The notes: generated from the sequence alone by a model not told the origin. A stretch of 64,000 nucleotides of DNA from Hyphomicrobium_A sp964620915 (GCA_964620915.1 CAZUKP010000006.1:9794-73793), one strand, 5' to 3'. Shown: positions 45,101 to 54,297, counted from the stretch's first letter. Numbers and translations: made by a program.

Positions 45101-47456
45101 GCTGGACAAGCTGCCAATTGAGGTCAGGTGCGTCTACGCGATTGCCGTCACCATCGAGCAGAATGACATCGAAGCCGGCCGCTTGGTTCTCGTCGAGATC
45201 TTGTCCCTTGAATAACGGCTTGATGCCGATGCGCGGCTGATGCAGATCGACGGGAAGGGTGACCATGCGCTCAATCGTGCGCCCGCCCGATTCGCGAAGA
45301 CGGAGGTAGACGTTGGCTTCGAGCGGTTGCGCGGTACGCGTGACCGCCGGCAATGCCACGGTAATCTCGGCCTTGCCTTCCGCGTTCGTTGTCGTTGCGA
45401 CATCAAGGGGCTGGCGCACCGGATCGACACGCTCGCCCGCCAGACCGAACTGATAGCCGGGATACGCCGCCACGCCCTTCTTCGATGGCTTAACGACAAT
45501 ATCGCCTTCGATCGAAAGGCCGGCTGCCGGTGGCCCATAGAGGTAGCGGCCCGCAGCCTGGATCGCTTGCGTCTCTTGCGGTGCAAGAGCAGCTTCAGGC
45601 GGCGTAAGCTTGAGGTCGAGGCGCTCTGGCACGAAGTCTTCCACCAGGAAGGTGACTTGTGTGATCGGATCGCCGTTGGGATCGGCGTGCAGCTTGGCCC
45701 GCCATGTGCCGGTCATGACGGAACCACCGAGCGGAACCGTCACGTCTCGGCCGCCAAGCCCGTCATCACTTAGAGTATATCGGCGATGCTCGACGCCATC
45801 GGGCCGGGAGATGATGAGCGTGACCGGCAACGTTGCAGCTCTGCCGGCTTTGTCGCGCAGCAGTGCTGTGATGTGAACGTCTTCACCTGGGCGATAGACA
45901 CCGCGTTCGGTGTAAACGTAGCCATCAAGTGGTCCGGGTGGCTCGCGGCCCTTGACGCCACGATCGCTCAGGTCGAAGGCGTTTGCGGTCAGGTCGAGAA
46001 AAGCATACTCGCCGCCCTTGTTCTGGGCGACAAGAAGGGCGGGGCGCTGGCCACCTTCTCCACGCGAAAGACCGACGTCGAAACGGGCATAGCCATCGAC
46101 GTCCGAAGTAGTGGTACCAAGGACTTCGTTGTTACGGGCGATCAGCTGGACCTCAACGCCAGCCATAGGTGCGGCCTCAGCCAGCGATCGCACAAACGCA
46201 TGCACGCCGTTGTCGCCGGAGAATGCCGTGAGCCCAAGGTCGGAAACGATGAACCATTGCGTGGCCTCGGGACCATATTGATCGCGGCCCTTGGGTGTTG
46301 GTTTGGCGATCGCGATGTAGACGCCGGGCTGGAGATTTCCAACGGCGTCGGTGACTGGTAGCGCTGTCGTCACCTCCTCGTTGAGTTTAGAGACAACGTC
46401 CATTTCGCCCTTATAGATGCGCTCACCTGTGCGCGATTTAATTCTGTTGAGCTCATAGCTCGAGAGCTGGCGCTGAAAGTCTCCGTTGTCGAGAGCCCCC
46501 ACAAGGTTTCGGTCGCCGATGCGGTAGACCTCGACCTCGACTTTCTTTGTGTTGACGGTGGCGAGCGGAATGCCTTGCTGGCCACGGCTGGGCAGCACGT
46601 AGCTCTTGCCGGAAAAGCGCACGAACGGCTTCCGGTCGGGCACATAGACGGCAATCTCGACATTCCGCGGCAAGTTCTCATCGACGTCGGAGGGCAATCC
46701 GGCGCGGACCTGCACTTCGTAGCGCTGACCGTGCGTCAATCCGTCGATGCAAAGCTGCTCGCCTTCCGCGACGACAGTTTGAGGGTCATTGCCGTCGACG
46801 GAAACGAAATTGGCGAAATCCACTTGGCCGCGAGAAAGTTGTTCTGAAAATTGTAGGCAGAGGCGCGGCGTCGCTGTTTCGGCTTCGGTCTTGTAGTCGA
46901 CCATGCGAAAACCGCGCTCGGCCTTTAGTCTTTCATAGGCGGCACGTGTTTGGGCATTGTCGGTGAGCGCCAAGCTGGACTTGAGAGCCTCCATGGCCGG
47001 ACGCCAGTACGCACGCCGCTGCAAGGCGCTGCTGAGTACAGCGAGAGCCCGTGCTTTTTGCGTACTATCTTGCGCCCGCTCATAGGCAATGTAGGCAGCG
47101 CCAGATGCGTTAACCGGCAAGTCATAGCGTTCGCTGCCCTTATTGGGGTCCGGCTTTATGGCAAGCAGCGCGCGGGCGAGCCCAATCCATGCTTCCACAT
47201 CTTGGCCATTGGCAACAACCGCACCGGCGAAGGCGCGTGATGCGGCGCGTGGGTCGGCTGGTAGGGCATCCTTCCCTTCGCGATGCAGCTCAGCGGGCTG
47301 CTGCTTGGAAACCTCCCAGTTCGCTCGCAGGTAATTTTCATAGCGTTCGGCATCCTTCGAGACGCCGTAGTGCGCGAAGGGCTGCTCCTGCGCGACAGAA
47401 TGAGAGATTGGAAGGAAAGAGAAAAGCACGAGAAAAACGAGCGCGACGTATCGCAT
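42180..47456 (-). CDS. Alpha-2-macroglobulin family protein (YfhM-like)
   Basis: A 1758-residue periplasmic protease trap. A signal peptide (FSFLPISHSVAQEQ) precedes multiple macroglobulin beta domains. The thioester motif GCAEQ (Cys about 1286, Gln 1289) is intact, so it can form the internal thioester that captures proteases. Unlike E. coli YfhM it has no lipobox cysteine at the end of the signal peptide, suggesting a soluble periplasmic form. It starts with AAGGTGG upstream and leads into pbpC with an ATGA overlap; together the pair should protect a breached wall. Confidence 0.94.
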   Translation of the reverse strand: MRYVALVFLVLFSFLPISHSVAQEQPFAHYGVSKDAERYENYLRANWEVSKQQPAELHREGKDALPADPRAASRAFAGAVVANGQDVEAWIGLARALLAIKPDPNKGSERYDLPVNASGAAYIAYERAQDSTQKARALAVLSSALQRRAYWRPAMEALKSSLALTDNAQTRAAYERLKAERGFRMVDYKTEAETATPRLCLQFSEQLSRGQVDFANFVSVDGNDPQTVVAEGEQLCIDGLTHGQRYEVQVRAGLPSDVDENLPRNVEIAVYVPDRKPFVRFSGKSYVLPSRGQQGIPLATVNTKKVEVEVYRIGDRNLVGALDNGDFQRQLSSYELNRIKSRTGERIYKGEMDVVSKLNEEVTTALPVTDAVGNLQPGVYIAIAKPTPKGRDQYGPEATQWFIVSDLGLTAFSGDNGVHAFVRSLAEAAPMAGVEVQLIARNNEVLGTTTSDVDGYARFDVGLSRGEGGQRPALLVAQNKGGEYAFLDLTANAFDLSDRGVKGREPPGPLDGYVYTERGVYRPGEDVHITALLRDKAGRAATLPVTLIISRPDGVEHRRYTLSDDGLGGRDVTVPLGGSVMTGTWRAKLHADPNGDPITQVTFLVEDFVPERLDLKLTPPEAALAPQETQAIQAAGRYLYGPPAAGLSIEGDIVVKPSKKGVAAYPGYQFGLAGERVDPVRQPLDVATTTNAEGKAEITVALPAVTRTAQPLEANVYLRLRESGGRTIERMVTLPVDLHQPRIGIKPLFKGQDLDENQAAGFDVILLDGDGNRVDAPDLNWQLVQLETNWQWYRRDASWNYEPVTLTRKVADGTISAAAQGAPATIKMPVRYGRYRLEITSPDPSGPASSVAFNAGWYAASGDVESPEILDVALDRANYTAGDTAKLRIAAKKGGKALIAVLSEDLLSVQETEIADGGGEIDVRVGDNWGPGAYVTAMLYRSMDENLKRMPSRAIGVQWLGLDQSARTLKVGLDAPKKIKSGETLTVPVTVSGLESGEDARITVAAVDLGILNLTGYKVPAPESQFYAQRRMGIEIRDFYGRLIDGMRADRGTLRSGGDGGANLGLQGNPPVEATVAEFSGIVKVGADGTATVDFELPDFNGTVRVMAVAWSADKIGHGSSDVIVRDAVALTASGPRFMTLGDVARLDVALHNVEGPSATYKLAVTSGGVGIDASEITLKTSERRSHTVDLKPYSVGPVVYDVRLTGPNGIDVSRQLTFDVKPPAGDIKRTTVASLKPDGGKITLSSDLVHDLIPSRTRINLSVGPTATLDVPGLLTALDRYPYGCAEQTVSRALPLVYANALAAQLGIAPDKELKSRVQKAVEHVFEMQDSSGTFGSWGPRYGNIWLTSYVTDFLTRAKEQGFDVNPLGFSQALDRLQNYISYVEDFKTGGEDRAYALYVLARNGRAPIGELRYYADTRLDRFSTSLAKAQIGAALAMMGDKLRAETAFEAALSHLDNEASATGLVAYRDDYGSRLRDGAALVTLAAETGIARAEAPRLVDVVGKAYLSRTHTSTQEQAWMLMAAHALSEQAKGAKLTVNGAPVVGALFRSLGADDLAEAPLVVANEGEAPVDAVLTVIGAALTPEPPVSKGFTIERSYYTLAGEPVDLASATGGSAKVSQNDRFVAVVKLQSDEQNGRVLLVDRLPAGFEIENPRLVDSGDIKSLEWLKPDVTPEHSEFRDDRFVAAFDFARNRRNTSSNQGNTVNDTSLTTTVAYIVRAVTPGTFVHPAVTVEDMYRPERYARTAAGKLTVVPSE

Positions 47457-47628
47457 GTCTGGCCACCTTAAAGATTAAGTGCGCCGGAGTGATCCAACCC
47501 TAGTATCGGTGCTGGTCGTGTCGTGTTGAAGGCCAAGGTTGCTCAATCTGCCAACCGAGGCGGCAAGGATGGATTTATCGCCGGCTTCTGGTATTTGCGG
47601 CCTTATTTCGAATTGCCAGACGCAAAAT

Positions 47629-47651
47629 AGGCCAGCTCATCGAGCTGGCCT
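47629..47651 (-). terminator. Intrinsic terminator of the 47.7-48.3 kb gene
   Basis: AGGCCAGCTC pairs with GAGCTGGCCT around a three-base loop. On the minus strand it is followed by ATTTTGCG. It lies 27 bases after the stop of the hypothetical gene (47679-48269), between it and the alpha-2-macroglobulin gene. Confidence 0.75.
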
Positions 47652-47678
47652 CTCTCGAAACATTTGAATCGAATGCGA

Positions 47679-48269
47679 TTAGCGGTCGTTGACGCTGCGA
47701 TCGCCGACCGCCCACCAAGGTGCGGTCATCTCAGGCAATTGTGATGCGAGCGCACCGGGGAACTGAGCCGTGGTCTCAACGGGAATTGCGATCTGCCACA
47801 TCCGCTCGAACGAGCGAACGGCATTTGCTGCGGTGTCGTTGCACTCCGCTGCAAAGTGTTCGAAGGCGTCGCGCTTGGTGGGCTCGCGCCGCATGCAGTC
47901 TCCAATCCAGGCACAAGTAGGACCAAGAACGAGCTGCTCATGGGCGGCCAACAAACGCGAGTCCCGCACAACACGGCATTCACCAGGAAAAGCGAACGCA
48001 TCTTCACCTGATCCCATTGGGTATGGCTCGAGGTCGGTGAAAAGGGCGCGAATGGTGACGCCGGCAGCCGCGAGCAATGAGGCATGGGCGAGTAATGCCT
48101 GCGCGACCGGGCTCTGCGGGGAGCGCGCAATCAACAAGTAGTCGCGACTTTCCCGAACCGAACCAGGGGCCCCGCACATCTCCAAGTCGTTGCGGACAAA
48201 TTCTGAGAGTTTGGAGATCTTCTCCTGGATGGACGCACCACGAAGTTCAGAAGACACCTTAAGTGGCAT
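47679..48269 (-). CDS. Hypothetical protein
   Basis: A 196-residue soluble protein that I do not recognise. The start at 48269 has AGGGGT 9 bases upstream and replaces an upstream in-frame start at 48335. No signal peptide or membrane helix is seen. Landmarks are LLIARSPQSPVAQALLAHASLL and CAWIGDCMRREPTKRDAF, with five cysteines. The middle alternates short strands and helices, so a Rossmann-like domain is possible. An intrinsic terminator follows, and it stands apart from the alpha-2-macroglobulin gene (222 bases). Confidence 0.7.
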   Translation of the reverse strand: MPLKVSSELRGASIQEKISKLSEFVRNDLEMCGAPGSVRESRDYLLIARSPQSPVAQALLAHASLLAAAGVTIRALFTDLEPYPMGSGEDAFAFPGECRVVRDSRLLAAHEQLVLGPTCAWIGDCMRREPTKRDAFEHFAAECNDTAANAVRSFERMWQIAIPVETTAQFPGALASQLPEMTAPWWAVGDRSVNDR

Positions 48270-48432
48270 GACCAAGACCCCTATAGATTTGGTGATTGAG
48301 CGGCTTGGGGCATGTACGCCTGAATGCCCAGCCACGAGTGTTGTCCTCTATTAAGGTGACAATTGGGTTAAGCAATTGTTGCAAACAGTTCCATGGCGCG
48401 ACGTTGAGGAGTGGCGCACTCGGCCGAAACTC

Positions 48433-51129
48433 CTAATCAACAATCTTGCGCAAGACGAGTGGGGGCTCGAAACCGACCTGTTCTTGGGGGTCGGATGGCT
48501 CGACGATGTCGTTTTCGTGCTCTGAAGCTGGTCTCGTTTTTGGAGCAGCGTCGGTGATCGCGGGCGTTGGAAGCGACAGCTCCAGTTGCGGCGCGCTATC
48601 GCCCAGGCGTGCCATTTCGAGCGCGTGTTTGTTGAGCTTAGCCAGTGTCTGCGGCAGTGAGGCTTGGCTGACGGGGACGCGGAACGTCGCCGTTTCGCGG
48701 CGCAGCTCGACCCCGATCGTTTGCCTGGTTCCAGCAAGCTCGTCAGGCGGTTCAGGTATCTCAAGGGTCGTCACGAGACTTCCGGTCAGACCATCCTGAG
48801 GCTCTCGGGGGGCCGGTGCGCTGCGTGTAGGTGCCGGGAAGGGTACGACAATGTCTTCCGGCGGCTTGGCGGTTCGGCGTGAGGGCGACGTATTGCTGTT
48901 GGCTGCGGTCTCAAGCGAGCGTCCGTCCGCATCGGATTTCGGCTGGTCTTGATCAACCTCATCAAGCGCCGCGCTGTCGTCATCATCACGATAGGTTGCA
49001 AGCTCAGCTTCAGCCTGGCTGGCATAGGACCCAAACTGTTGGCGAAACGCTGAGTTGCCATGGGGGCGCCGCGATGGGCTCGTGACGTCTGGCTGCAGAA
49101 AAAATGGTATTTCGCCGGACAGTTCGCTCTCCATATCGGCGGGCTCACCATGTTCCCTGCCGCGATCCGGAGTGGGAACTGCGTGCCCATTCTTCAACGG
49201 TTCGCTGGTAGGCGCGTCCGGCTCTGTTGGTACGTCCTCGACGTCTGCAAGTTCCCACGCCGGCTTGTCTGCCGAAACGCTGAAGCTTGAAGACGCGGGT
49301 TCCGAAACGGTCGCTGGTTGGGCGACTTGCGGCTGCACGCGCCGTTCGGCCTCCATACGTCCTGCTGCGCCCATGACGGCCCCGAGGATCATCTCAGGCC
49401 AAGCGCCTCGCTTGAACGCATAAATGCGAAAAGCTGCTGTATCGTCCGTGTCATCGCCGGAGAAGAACAGTCCCTTCAATGCGCGCCAAGCTCTTGGGAA
49501 TGGCGCGACACGCGAATCCCGATAGCACTCGATGAATTTGCTGCCCTGGCGGCGAAGCTTGCGGCGTGCAACCAGCGACGGTGTTAATTTCCAGGGCCGT
49601 GTCAGCACGCCTTGGCCTTCCAGCGCATAGCAGAGGTTGGCCAATGTCTGCCCATCGAGCTTTAGCTGTTCTCGTTGAGGATGATGGCGCGGAGCGTTGA
49701 GCGGGACGGCCACGTAGTACGTGCCGCTCGACTCGAAGATGACTTCGCGGAACACGTCGAACGTGCGGCGCATGTCCTCATGATTGTGGATCTCATTGAA
49801 GCGCGAAAGGATCGGAAAGACGGGGCCACGCTCCGCCTCCAGCATCATGCGCCTGGTTTCGACGAAGCGGTTCATTGGCCGGCCGATCGAGACCAGAAGG
49901 AGGCAGAGATCGACGAAGAACGCGACGCCAAGTGGAATGTAGTCGCGCTTCGACAGGCCGGCGGCCTCGTTCTTAAGCGCCTGCAAGACCGCAGGATTCT
50001 CGATCGACTGGACGGCTTTTTGCTGGAGGGCGCGCAGTTCGTCGGCAGAGAGCGGCAGCTCCAGTGACATCAGCCCGTAGAAGGTCGCCGTCAGACGCCG
50101 GAACGCCTCGATTGTCGCCTCGGCACCTTCGACCGCAGCGATCTCGGGCTTGTCGAGCACAGGCAGCTGATCGATGGCACGCACGACGCCCCGCAACGCC
50201 ATTTGGAGCTGAGGGTCCGGACACGAGATGGCGCCGCCGCGCCCGTTGGGGATTGTGGTGCGTTCGGCCCGGTCCGCGAGGTCGGTGCGGATCTGGCGAA
50301 GCTGCGGATCGGTGCGGAACGCATTGAAGCCCGTTACCGTCAGGTCGAGCCGGCGGCCAAGCCCGCGCATGAATTCATTCCGCGTGCCGGTCTTGGGGTC
50401 GATGATCGAACGATCGTTCCCTGAAATCTTGGCGAGCTCTGTATCAAGGCCGGCCATGTCGGTTTTGATCGAGCCCACGCGGCCCTTTACGAAATTGGAG
50501 GCAAAAGTGAATCGGCTGGCGTCGTCGTCGCGCATCTTGCGGCGCGGACCATCGCCTGGCGAACTGTTGGGGCAGGACGTTCCCTTCGTGCGTTCCAGCT
50601 CGGCCTTTTCAGTCGAAATGGTGGAGAGCTGAACGAGCGTGCTTTGCAACTGCTCAAGCCGCGTGGATGCGGCATAAAGTGATGATTGAACTTGCGAAAC
50701 TGCGCTCACGGCAGAGCGCGAGGACTCCGAGCGGCTCTCAAGCACTTTCCAGTAAAAACCAAATCCGAAGCCGACGGAGATAATCGTCAAGAAGATGTAT
50801 CCGCCAACGTAGGCCGCCTTTGTAAAGCGGTCGATCGGAGCAAATAACTGATCGAGCAGCCACACGATCATCGTCATCAGCATGGCTACGGAGAAGCCGA
50901 TGATTAATTTGTGGGTGAGCGGCAAAGACCCAAGATTCGACTGAATAAGCTCGAGCATGCCGACATAGGTTGCGACCCACGACAGCGATGCCAAACCGGC
51001 AATGAGAACGATTTTTTTCCAGTCGCGGCGCGGCGGCTCAAGCTCTTCGCCGACGCGATCGATCGGAACGCTAAGACTCTCGCTCGGAGCCGTTGCACGC
51101 GACTGGGACGTGCCGGACGTGAACGTCAT
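48433..51129 (-). CDS. Large polytopic membrane protein of unknown function
   Basis: An 898-residue protein. Three helices cluster near the N-terminus (about 40-60, 74-95, 105-127); a long soluble, partly coiled-coil region (130-395) follows and is probably periplasmic, with CPNSS and ISCPDP cysteines; a fourth helix is at 397-416 (YIPLGVAFFVDLCLLLVSIG), then a soluble domain (430-600) and an acidic Ser/Pro-rich disordered tail with about 300 residues. I do not recognise the family. The start at 51129 has AGGTCACC nearby. It lies 223 bases downstream of the divergent PBP on the same strand; a functional link is inferred. Confidence 0.7.
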   Translation of the reverse strand: MTFTSGTSQSRATAPSESLSVPIDRVGEELEPPRRDWKKIVLIAGLASLSWVATYVGMLELIQSNLGSLPLTHKLIIGFSVAMLMTMIVWLLDQLFAPIDRFTKAAYVGGYIFLTIISVGFGFGFYWKVLESRSESSRSAVSAVSQVQSSLYAASTRLEQLQSTLVQLSTISTEKAELERTKGTSCPNSSPGDGPRRKMRDDDASRFTFASNFVKGRVGSIKTDMAGLDTELAKISGNDRSIIDPKTGTRNEFMRGLGRRLDLTVTGFNAFRTDPQLRQIRTDLADRAERTTIPNGRGGAISCPDPQLQMALRGVVRAIDQLPVLDKPEIAAVEGAEATIEAFRRLTATFYGLMSLELPLSADELRALQQKAVQSIENPAVLQALKNEAAGLSKRDYIPLGVAFFVDLCLLLVSIGRPMNRFVETRRMMLEAERGPVFPILSRFNEIHNHEDMRRTFDVFREVIFESSGTYYVAVPLNAPRHHPQREQLKLDGQTLANLCYALEGQGVLTRPWKLTPSLVARRKLRRQGSKFIECYRDSRVAPFPRAWRALKGLFFSGDDTDDTAAFRIYAFKRGAWPEMILGAVMGAAGRMEAERRVQPQVAQPATVSEPASSSFSVSADKPAWELADVEDVPTEPDAPTSEPLKNGHAVPTPDRGREHGEPADMESELSGEIPFFLQPDVTSPSRRPHGNSAFRQQFGSYASQAEAELATYRDDDDSAALDEVDQDQPKSDADGRSLETAANSNTSPSRRTAKPPEDIVVPFPAPTRSAPAPREPQDGLTGSLVTTLEIPEPPDELAGTRQTIGVELRRETATFRVPVSQASLPQTLAKLNKHALEMARLGDSAPQLELSLPTPAITDAAPKTRPASEHENDIVEPSDPQEQVGFEPPLVLRKIVD

Positions 51130-51352
51130 TGGTGACCTGCTCAACTCTTCGCGGCAAACGAAGGCTCGTTGAGCCGCCACGCAAGATGCGCGGGACTGTC
51201 AAGCCACCGAATGCGCGAAACGCCTCTCGCTTCAGTGTCTTCCAATCAGCCCCTGTCCACGTGATCCAAGTCGTTTCTAGGTGCGGTTTTTGTCGCGAGT
51301 GCGGCGCATGCGTGACCAAACACAGTCAACGCAATCTTGACGGTGCAGGATT

Positions 51353-53839
51353 TCAATTAGAGGTGAGATTTCGCCGAGCGATCTCTGCGGCGGTCAATCC
51401 GCTGTCGTACTTGTTCTTAGCAAGCGGTACGTCGGGCGTACGCCGCCTCTGTCTTGAACGACTCGGCGGCGGGTTTCTCCTGGCGTGTGCTTCAAGATCG
51501 GTGAGGAGAGTATCAACGAGCGGTGCCGCCACTTGCGATGCGTGCAGGCGCTGAGCCCAAGATTCACGCGCGGATCCCGTTCCCACAACAACCACGTAAG
51601 AATAGGCCGCTCCGTTTGAAAACTGCAGGCCGCCGGTGACCCAAGCGTCGACGGTCGCGTTGGGGTCCTCGGTGACCTGCGTGCCCGTTTTCGCAAAGTG
51701 CAGGCGCAACCCTTTGCGCCGCTCAGCACACCAGTGCTGCAGACTCTTGAGCGTACCGGTCGGCTTTCCGCCGGGGCGGTAGCAGAGCGGCGCCTGCAAG
51801 AGGGAGCGCAGCAAGGGACGCGCGCCGCGCTTGATGATCTTGTTGGGGATTACGGCACCGCCGTTCTCGTGGACGGCGTCGGCCGCACTTTCCAGGTTGG
51901 TAAAGTCGTAGGCTTTTACGAGCGAAGGTAGAGCCACAGGGGTATTTCCACGGCCGGTTAGGCTCGCAAGCACGACACCGGACAATTGATGCAGGCGGCG
52001 CGGCGCCGCGGAGACCTGTCCCAGGACGACGGCCGTTGAGGGCGGCGTGCCCTGGCCCAGGGCATTGGGCGGGGGCATCGTAAAGCCGAGCTGGTCGATC
52101 AATTTGCCGACTTTCCGCTGCCCCACCCGTGCGGTTCGGCGCAGCAGTGGATCGTTCAATGAGCACGCGAAGGAAACGGTCGCGCTGCGTCCGCGCCGCT
52201 CAGCTCCTTTCCCGCATGCTTCAAGTCCAGTCGCTGGCGCATGCGTGTCGAGATACTGTGTATTGGGTGTGTCACGCAGGGTGTTTGCAATGGCGATGGC
52301 CGCAAGGATCTTTCCGGTCGATGCAACCATGCGGATTTCGCGCGACGCGTCGTAGAAACCTGTCTCGGTATTGCGCGCGAACGGAGAGCCGAAGTAGGCG
52401 GCCGTCTCCCCCGCCTCGAAATAACGCACGATATCGCCCTTCGCATTGGCGGCGGCGACGATCACACCGGGGTTCTTGCGGTCATAAGTGACTTTGGCTG
52501 GATCAAGTGTGTAGCCGGGCCCGATCCTGGACGAGTACTTGACGTCAATCTTAGCAAGTTGCGCTGCTACTTTGCGTCGGAAGGCGAGGTTTTCTGTTGC
52601 GTTGAACGTGGTCGTGACGCCGCGCACATAATCGCGCCATGAGAAGCCGTAGGACTGCTTCATTTCCTCGCGAATTCCGTAGCGGGCGGACGGCAACATC
52701 ACGTTGGCGCGGATGGTTGGGTTCGCCTGCGCACGCTCTGCGAATTGCGGAAGGTAGCGAGCAAGCGCTTCTTGCACCTCGGGCTTGACCTTAGGATCGG
52801 GAGGACCGCCGGCCATCGCGACAAGCTCGAACAGAACCTGCTTTAGAATCGCCTCGTCCGAGATGAGATGCTGTGCGCAGGCACGCGCGCGAACCTCTGC
52901 AAGATAGCGCCAGCGATCGAGACGGACCTCATTCAGTCTCTCGCTGCCCTCCAAAAGGATGATCGGCCGGTTTACCGCGGATGCGAGCACGTACTGCTCG
53001 GCTATAGTGAGGTCGCGCGCCTCCTTGCCGAATACGATTTGGCTCGTCACCTCAAGGCCGTGAAGGGGTGCGCCACCCGTTCGCTGGGCAAGCCACAGGT
53101 GATTGGCCGCCCACTGTTTCAGAGCCGTTCCGTCGCCACCCCGCGTCAGTTCGTGATAGACGACCGGCGCCATCCACCATTCGCCGAACTTACGCTTGAG
53201 TTTAGCCAGCGCGTTCTCCTGCGTGTGTGGTGGAGTCTTGTAGATGACGCGGACCAATTGCATGGCAAGCGTTGAGCCACCCATGCCAATGCTGGGCCGT
53301 CCTGTCGAAAGTGTCCGGCGTATCGAGGAGGCTGGGATCTTTAGGACGCCGACGAGGTCGATGCCGAAGGGGTTGAGCACCCCCCCGATGTTCCTGTCTT
53401 CGTGAAAAGTGAGGCACTTCCAATAGTGCTCCGGGACCGTGCGGACCGGTATCGACTTATGGTCAGGATTTGCGATGTAGTCGCCGAGTTCGATTGCCGT
53501 TCCCGTGTAGTTCACGTCGCGAAGGCTATCCAGACGCGGATCGAAGGTTCCGACAAAATTGCCCTTTGCATCGTATATTGCAGTCGCGAGCCAACGCTCC
53601 GCGTCGTAGTGGAGTCTCTCTCCAAGCGTGTAGTGGCCGACGATCCCGCGCACCGGCGCAACGACATAAACGAGCACAATCGCGAAAAAGACATAAAACA
53701 GGGCTGCGCTCGCGACGTAGCGCAACGGTCCCAGCCGGGGGTTGAAAGCCACCCAGTCGAGGAGCACGCCAACGATGCGAAAAGGCAGGAGCGCTAGGAG
53801 TTCCAGCGCTCGCATCAAAATACGAATTACCGCAAGCAT
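51353..53839 (-). CDS. Divergent class A penicillin-binding protein (GT51 plus transpeptidase)
   Basis: An 828-residue inner-membrane protein with one or two N-terminal helices. The GT51 region keeps GGSTLAMQLVR and IVFGKEARDLTIAEQYVLA but its first motif reads LTFHEDRNIGG, without the usual FxxHxGVD. The transpeptidase part has Ser507 in ASTGKILA (SxxK), a CSLN triad candidate and Lys717 in FAKTGTQV (KTG), all in order. It is thus probably a peptidoglycan synthase with altered glycosyltransferase entry. The Arg/Pro-rich C-terminus ends in EIARRNLTSN. A 30-residue candidate peptide is encoded just upstream. Confidence 0.85.
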   Translation of the reverse strand: MLAVIRILMRALELLALLPFRIVGVLLDWVAFNPRLGPLRYVASAALFYVFFAIVLVYVVAPVRGIVGHYTLGERLHYDAERWLATAIYDAKGNFVGTFDPRLDSLRDVNYTGTAIELGDYIANPDHKSIPVRTVPEHYWKCLTFHEDRNIGGVLNPFGIDLVGVLKIPASSIRRTLSTGRPSIGMGGSTLAMQLVRVIYKTPPHTQENALAKLKRKFGEWWMAPVVYHELTRGGDGTALKQWAANHLWLAQRTGGAPLHGLEVTSQIVFGKEARDLTIAEQYVLASAVNRPIILLEGSERLNEVRLDRWRYLAEVRARACAQHLISDEAILKQVLFELVAMAGGPPDPKVKPEVQEALARYLPQFAERAQANPTIRANVMLPSARYGIREEMKQSYGFSWRDYVRGVTTTFNATENLAFRRKVAAQLAKIDVKYSSRIGPGYTLDPAKVTYDRKNPGVIVAAANAKGDIVRYFEAGETAAYFGSPFARNTETGFYDASREIRMVASTGKILAAIAIANTLRDTPNTQYLDTHAPATGLEACGKGAERRGRSATVSFACSLNDPLLRRTARVGQRKVGKLIDQLGFTMPPPNALGQGTPPSTAVVLGQVSAAPRRLHQLSGVVLASLTGRGNTPVALPSLVKAYDFTNLESAADAVHENGGAVIPNKIIKRGARPLLRSLLQAPLCYRPGGKPTGTLKSLQHWCAERRKGLRLHFAKTGTQVTEDPNATVDAWVTGGLQFSNGAAYSYVVVVGTGSARESWAQRLHASQVAAPLVDTLLTDLEAHARRNPPPSRSRQRRRTPDVPLAKNKYDSGLTAAEIARRNLTSN

Positions 53840-53960
53840 TTCGGCCGGTTGGCTACAGGGTACAGCGCATTAGCGCCCATGGCCCTCGCCAATAGCCGTT
53901 GTTTGTGGCGGTTTTAGCCACAGCAACACCGCCATTGGCGGCGCGCAATTCGATCGCTCC

Positions 53961-54053
53961 CTAGAACGTATTCAGGAGGACGAAGAGACCGATACCGACG
54001 GCTGGCCCCAACACGGTGGCCAGCACCAACATCATGAACGACTTGCCAACCAT
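53961..54053 (-). CDS. Candidate 30-residue single-helix membrane peptide
   Basis: An ATG-to-TAG frame of 30 codons, MVGKSF then a helix-forming MLVLATVLGPAVGIGLFVLL and NTF. One predicted transmembrane helix spans most of it. GCGGGG lies 8-13 bases upstream, a weak ribosome-binding site. It is 121 bases ahead of the divergent PBP and on the same strand. It may be real or chance; no related protein is known to me. Confidence 0.35.
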   Translation of the reverse strand: MVGKSFMMLVLATVLGPAVGIGLFVLLNTF

Positions 54054-54275
54054 GGCAACTACCCCGCACGCTACGCCGCACGTAAATCTGCTCGGCACCC
54101 ACCCTCGCCAGCAGCGTATTGCCAATGGAAACCCTCAAATAAATTCCACCGACAAAACAATTCTACATCAGAAAAAACATCTTGACACGCACTGTTCATT
54201 CGCAAGCTGAAATTTTGGCAAGCAGCTCCGCGCAGCCTCCAGCAGGAGGGAACAGTGCCTCTCTCGGTCGAAGCG

Positions 54276-54297
54276 AAAAAAGTCTTTAGATAAAGAC
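54276..54297 (-). terminator. Intrinsic terminator after the two-NTPase gene
   Basis: On the minus strand GTCTTTA pairs with TAAAGAC around a two-base loop, or six pairs around four bases, followed directly by TTTTTT. The stem is A/T-rich and weak but the T6 is perfect. It lies 125 bases past the stop of the gene at 54423, so the PBP downstream likely has its own promoter. Confidence 0.6.
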
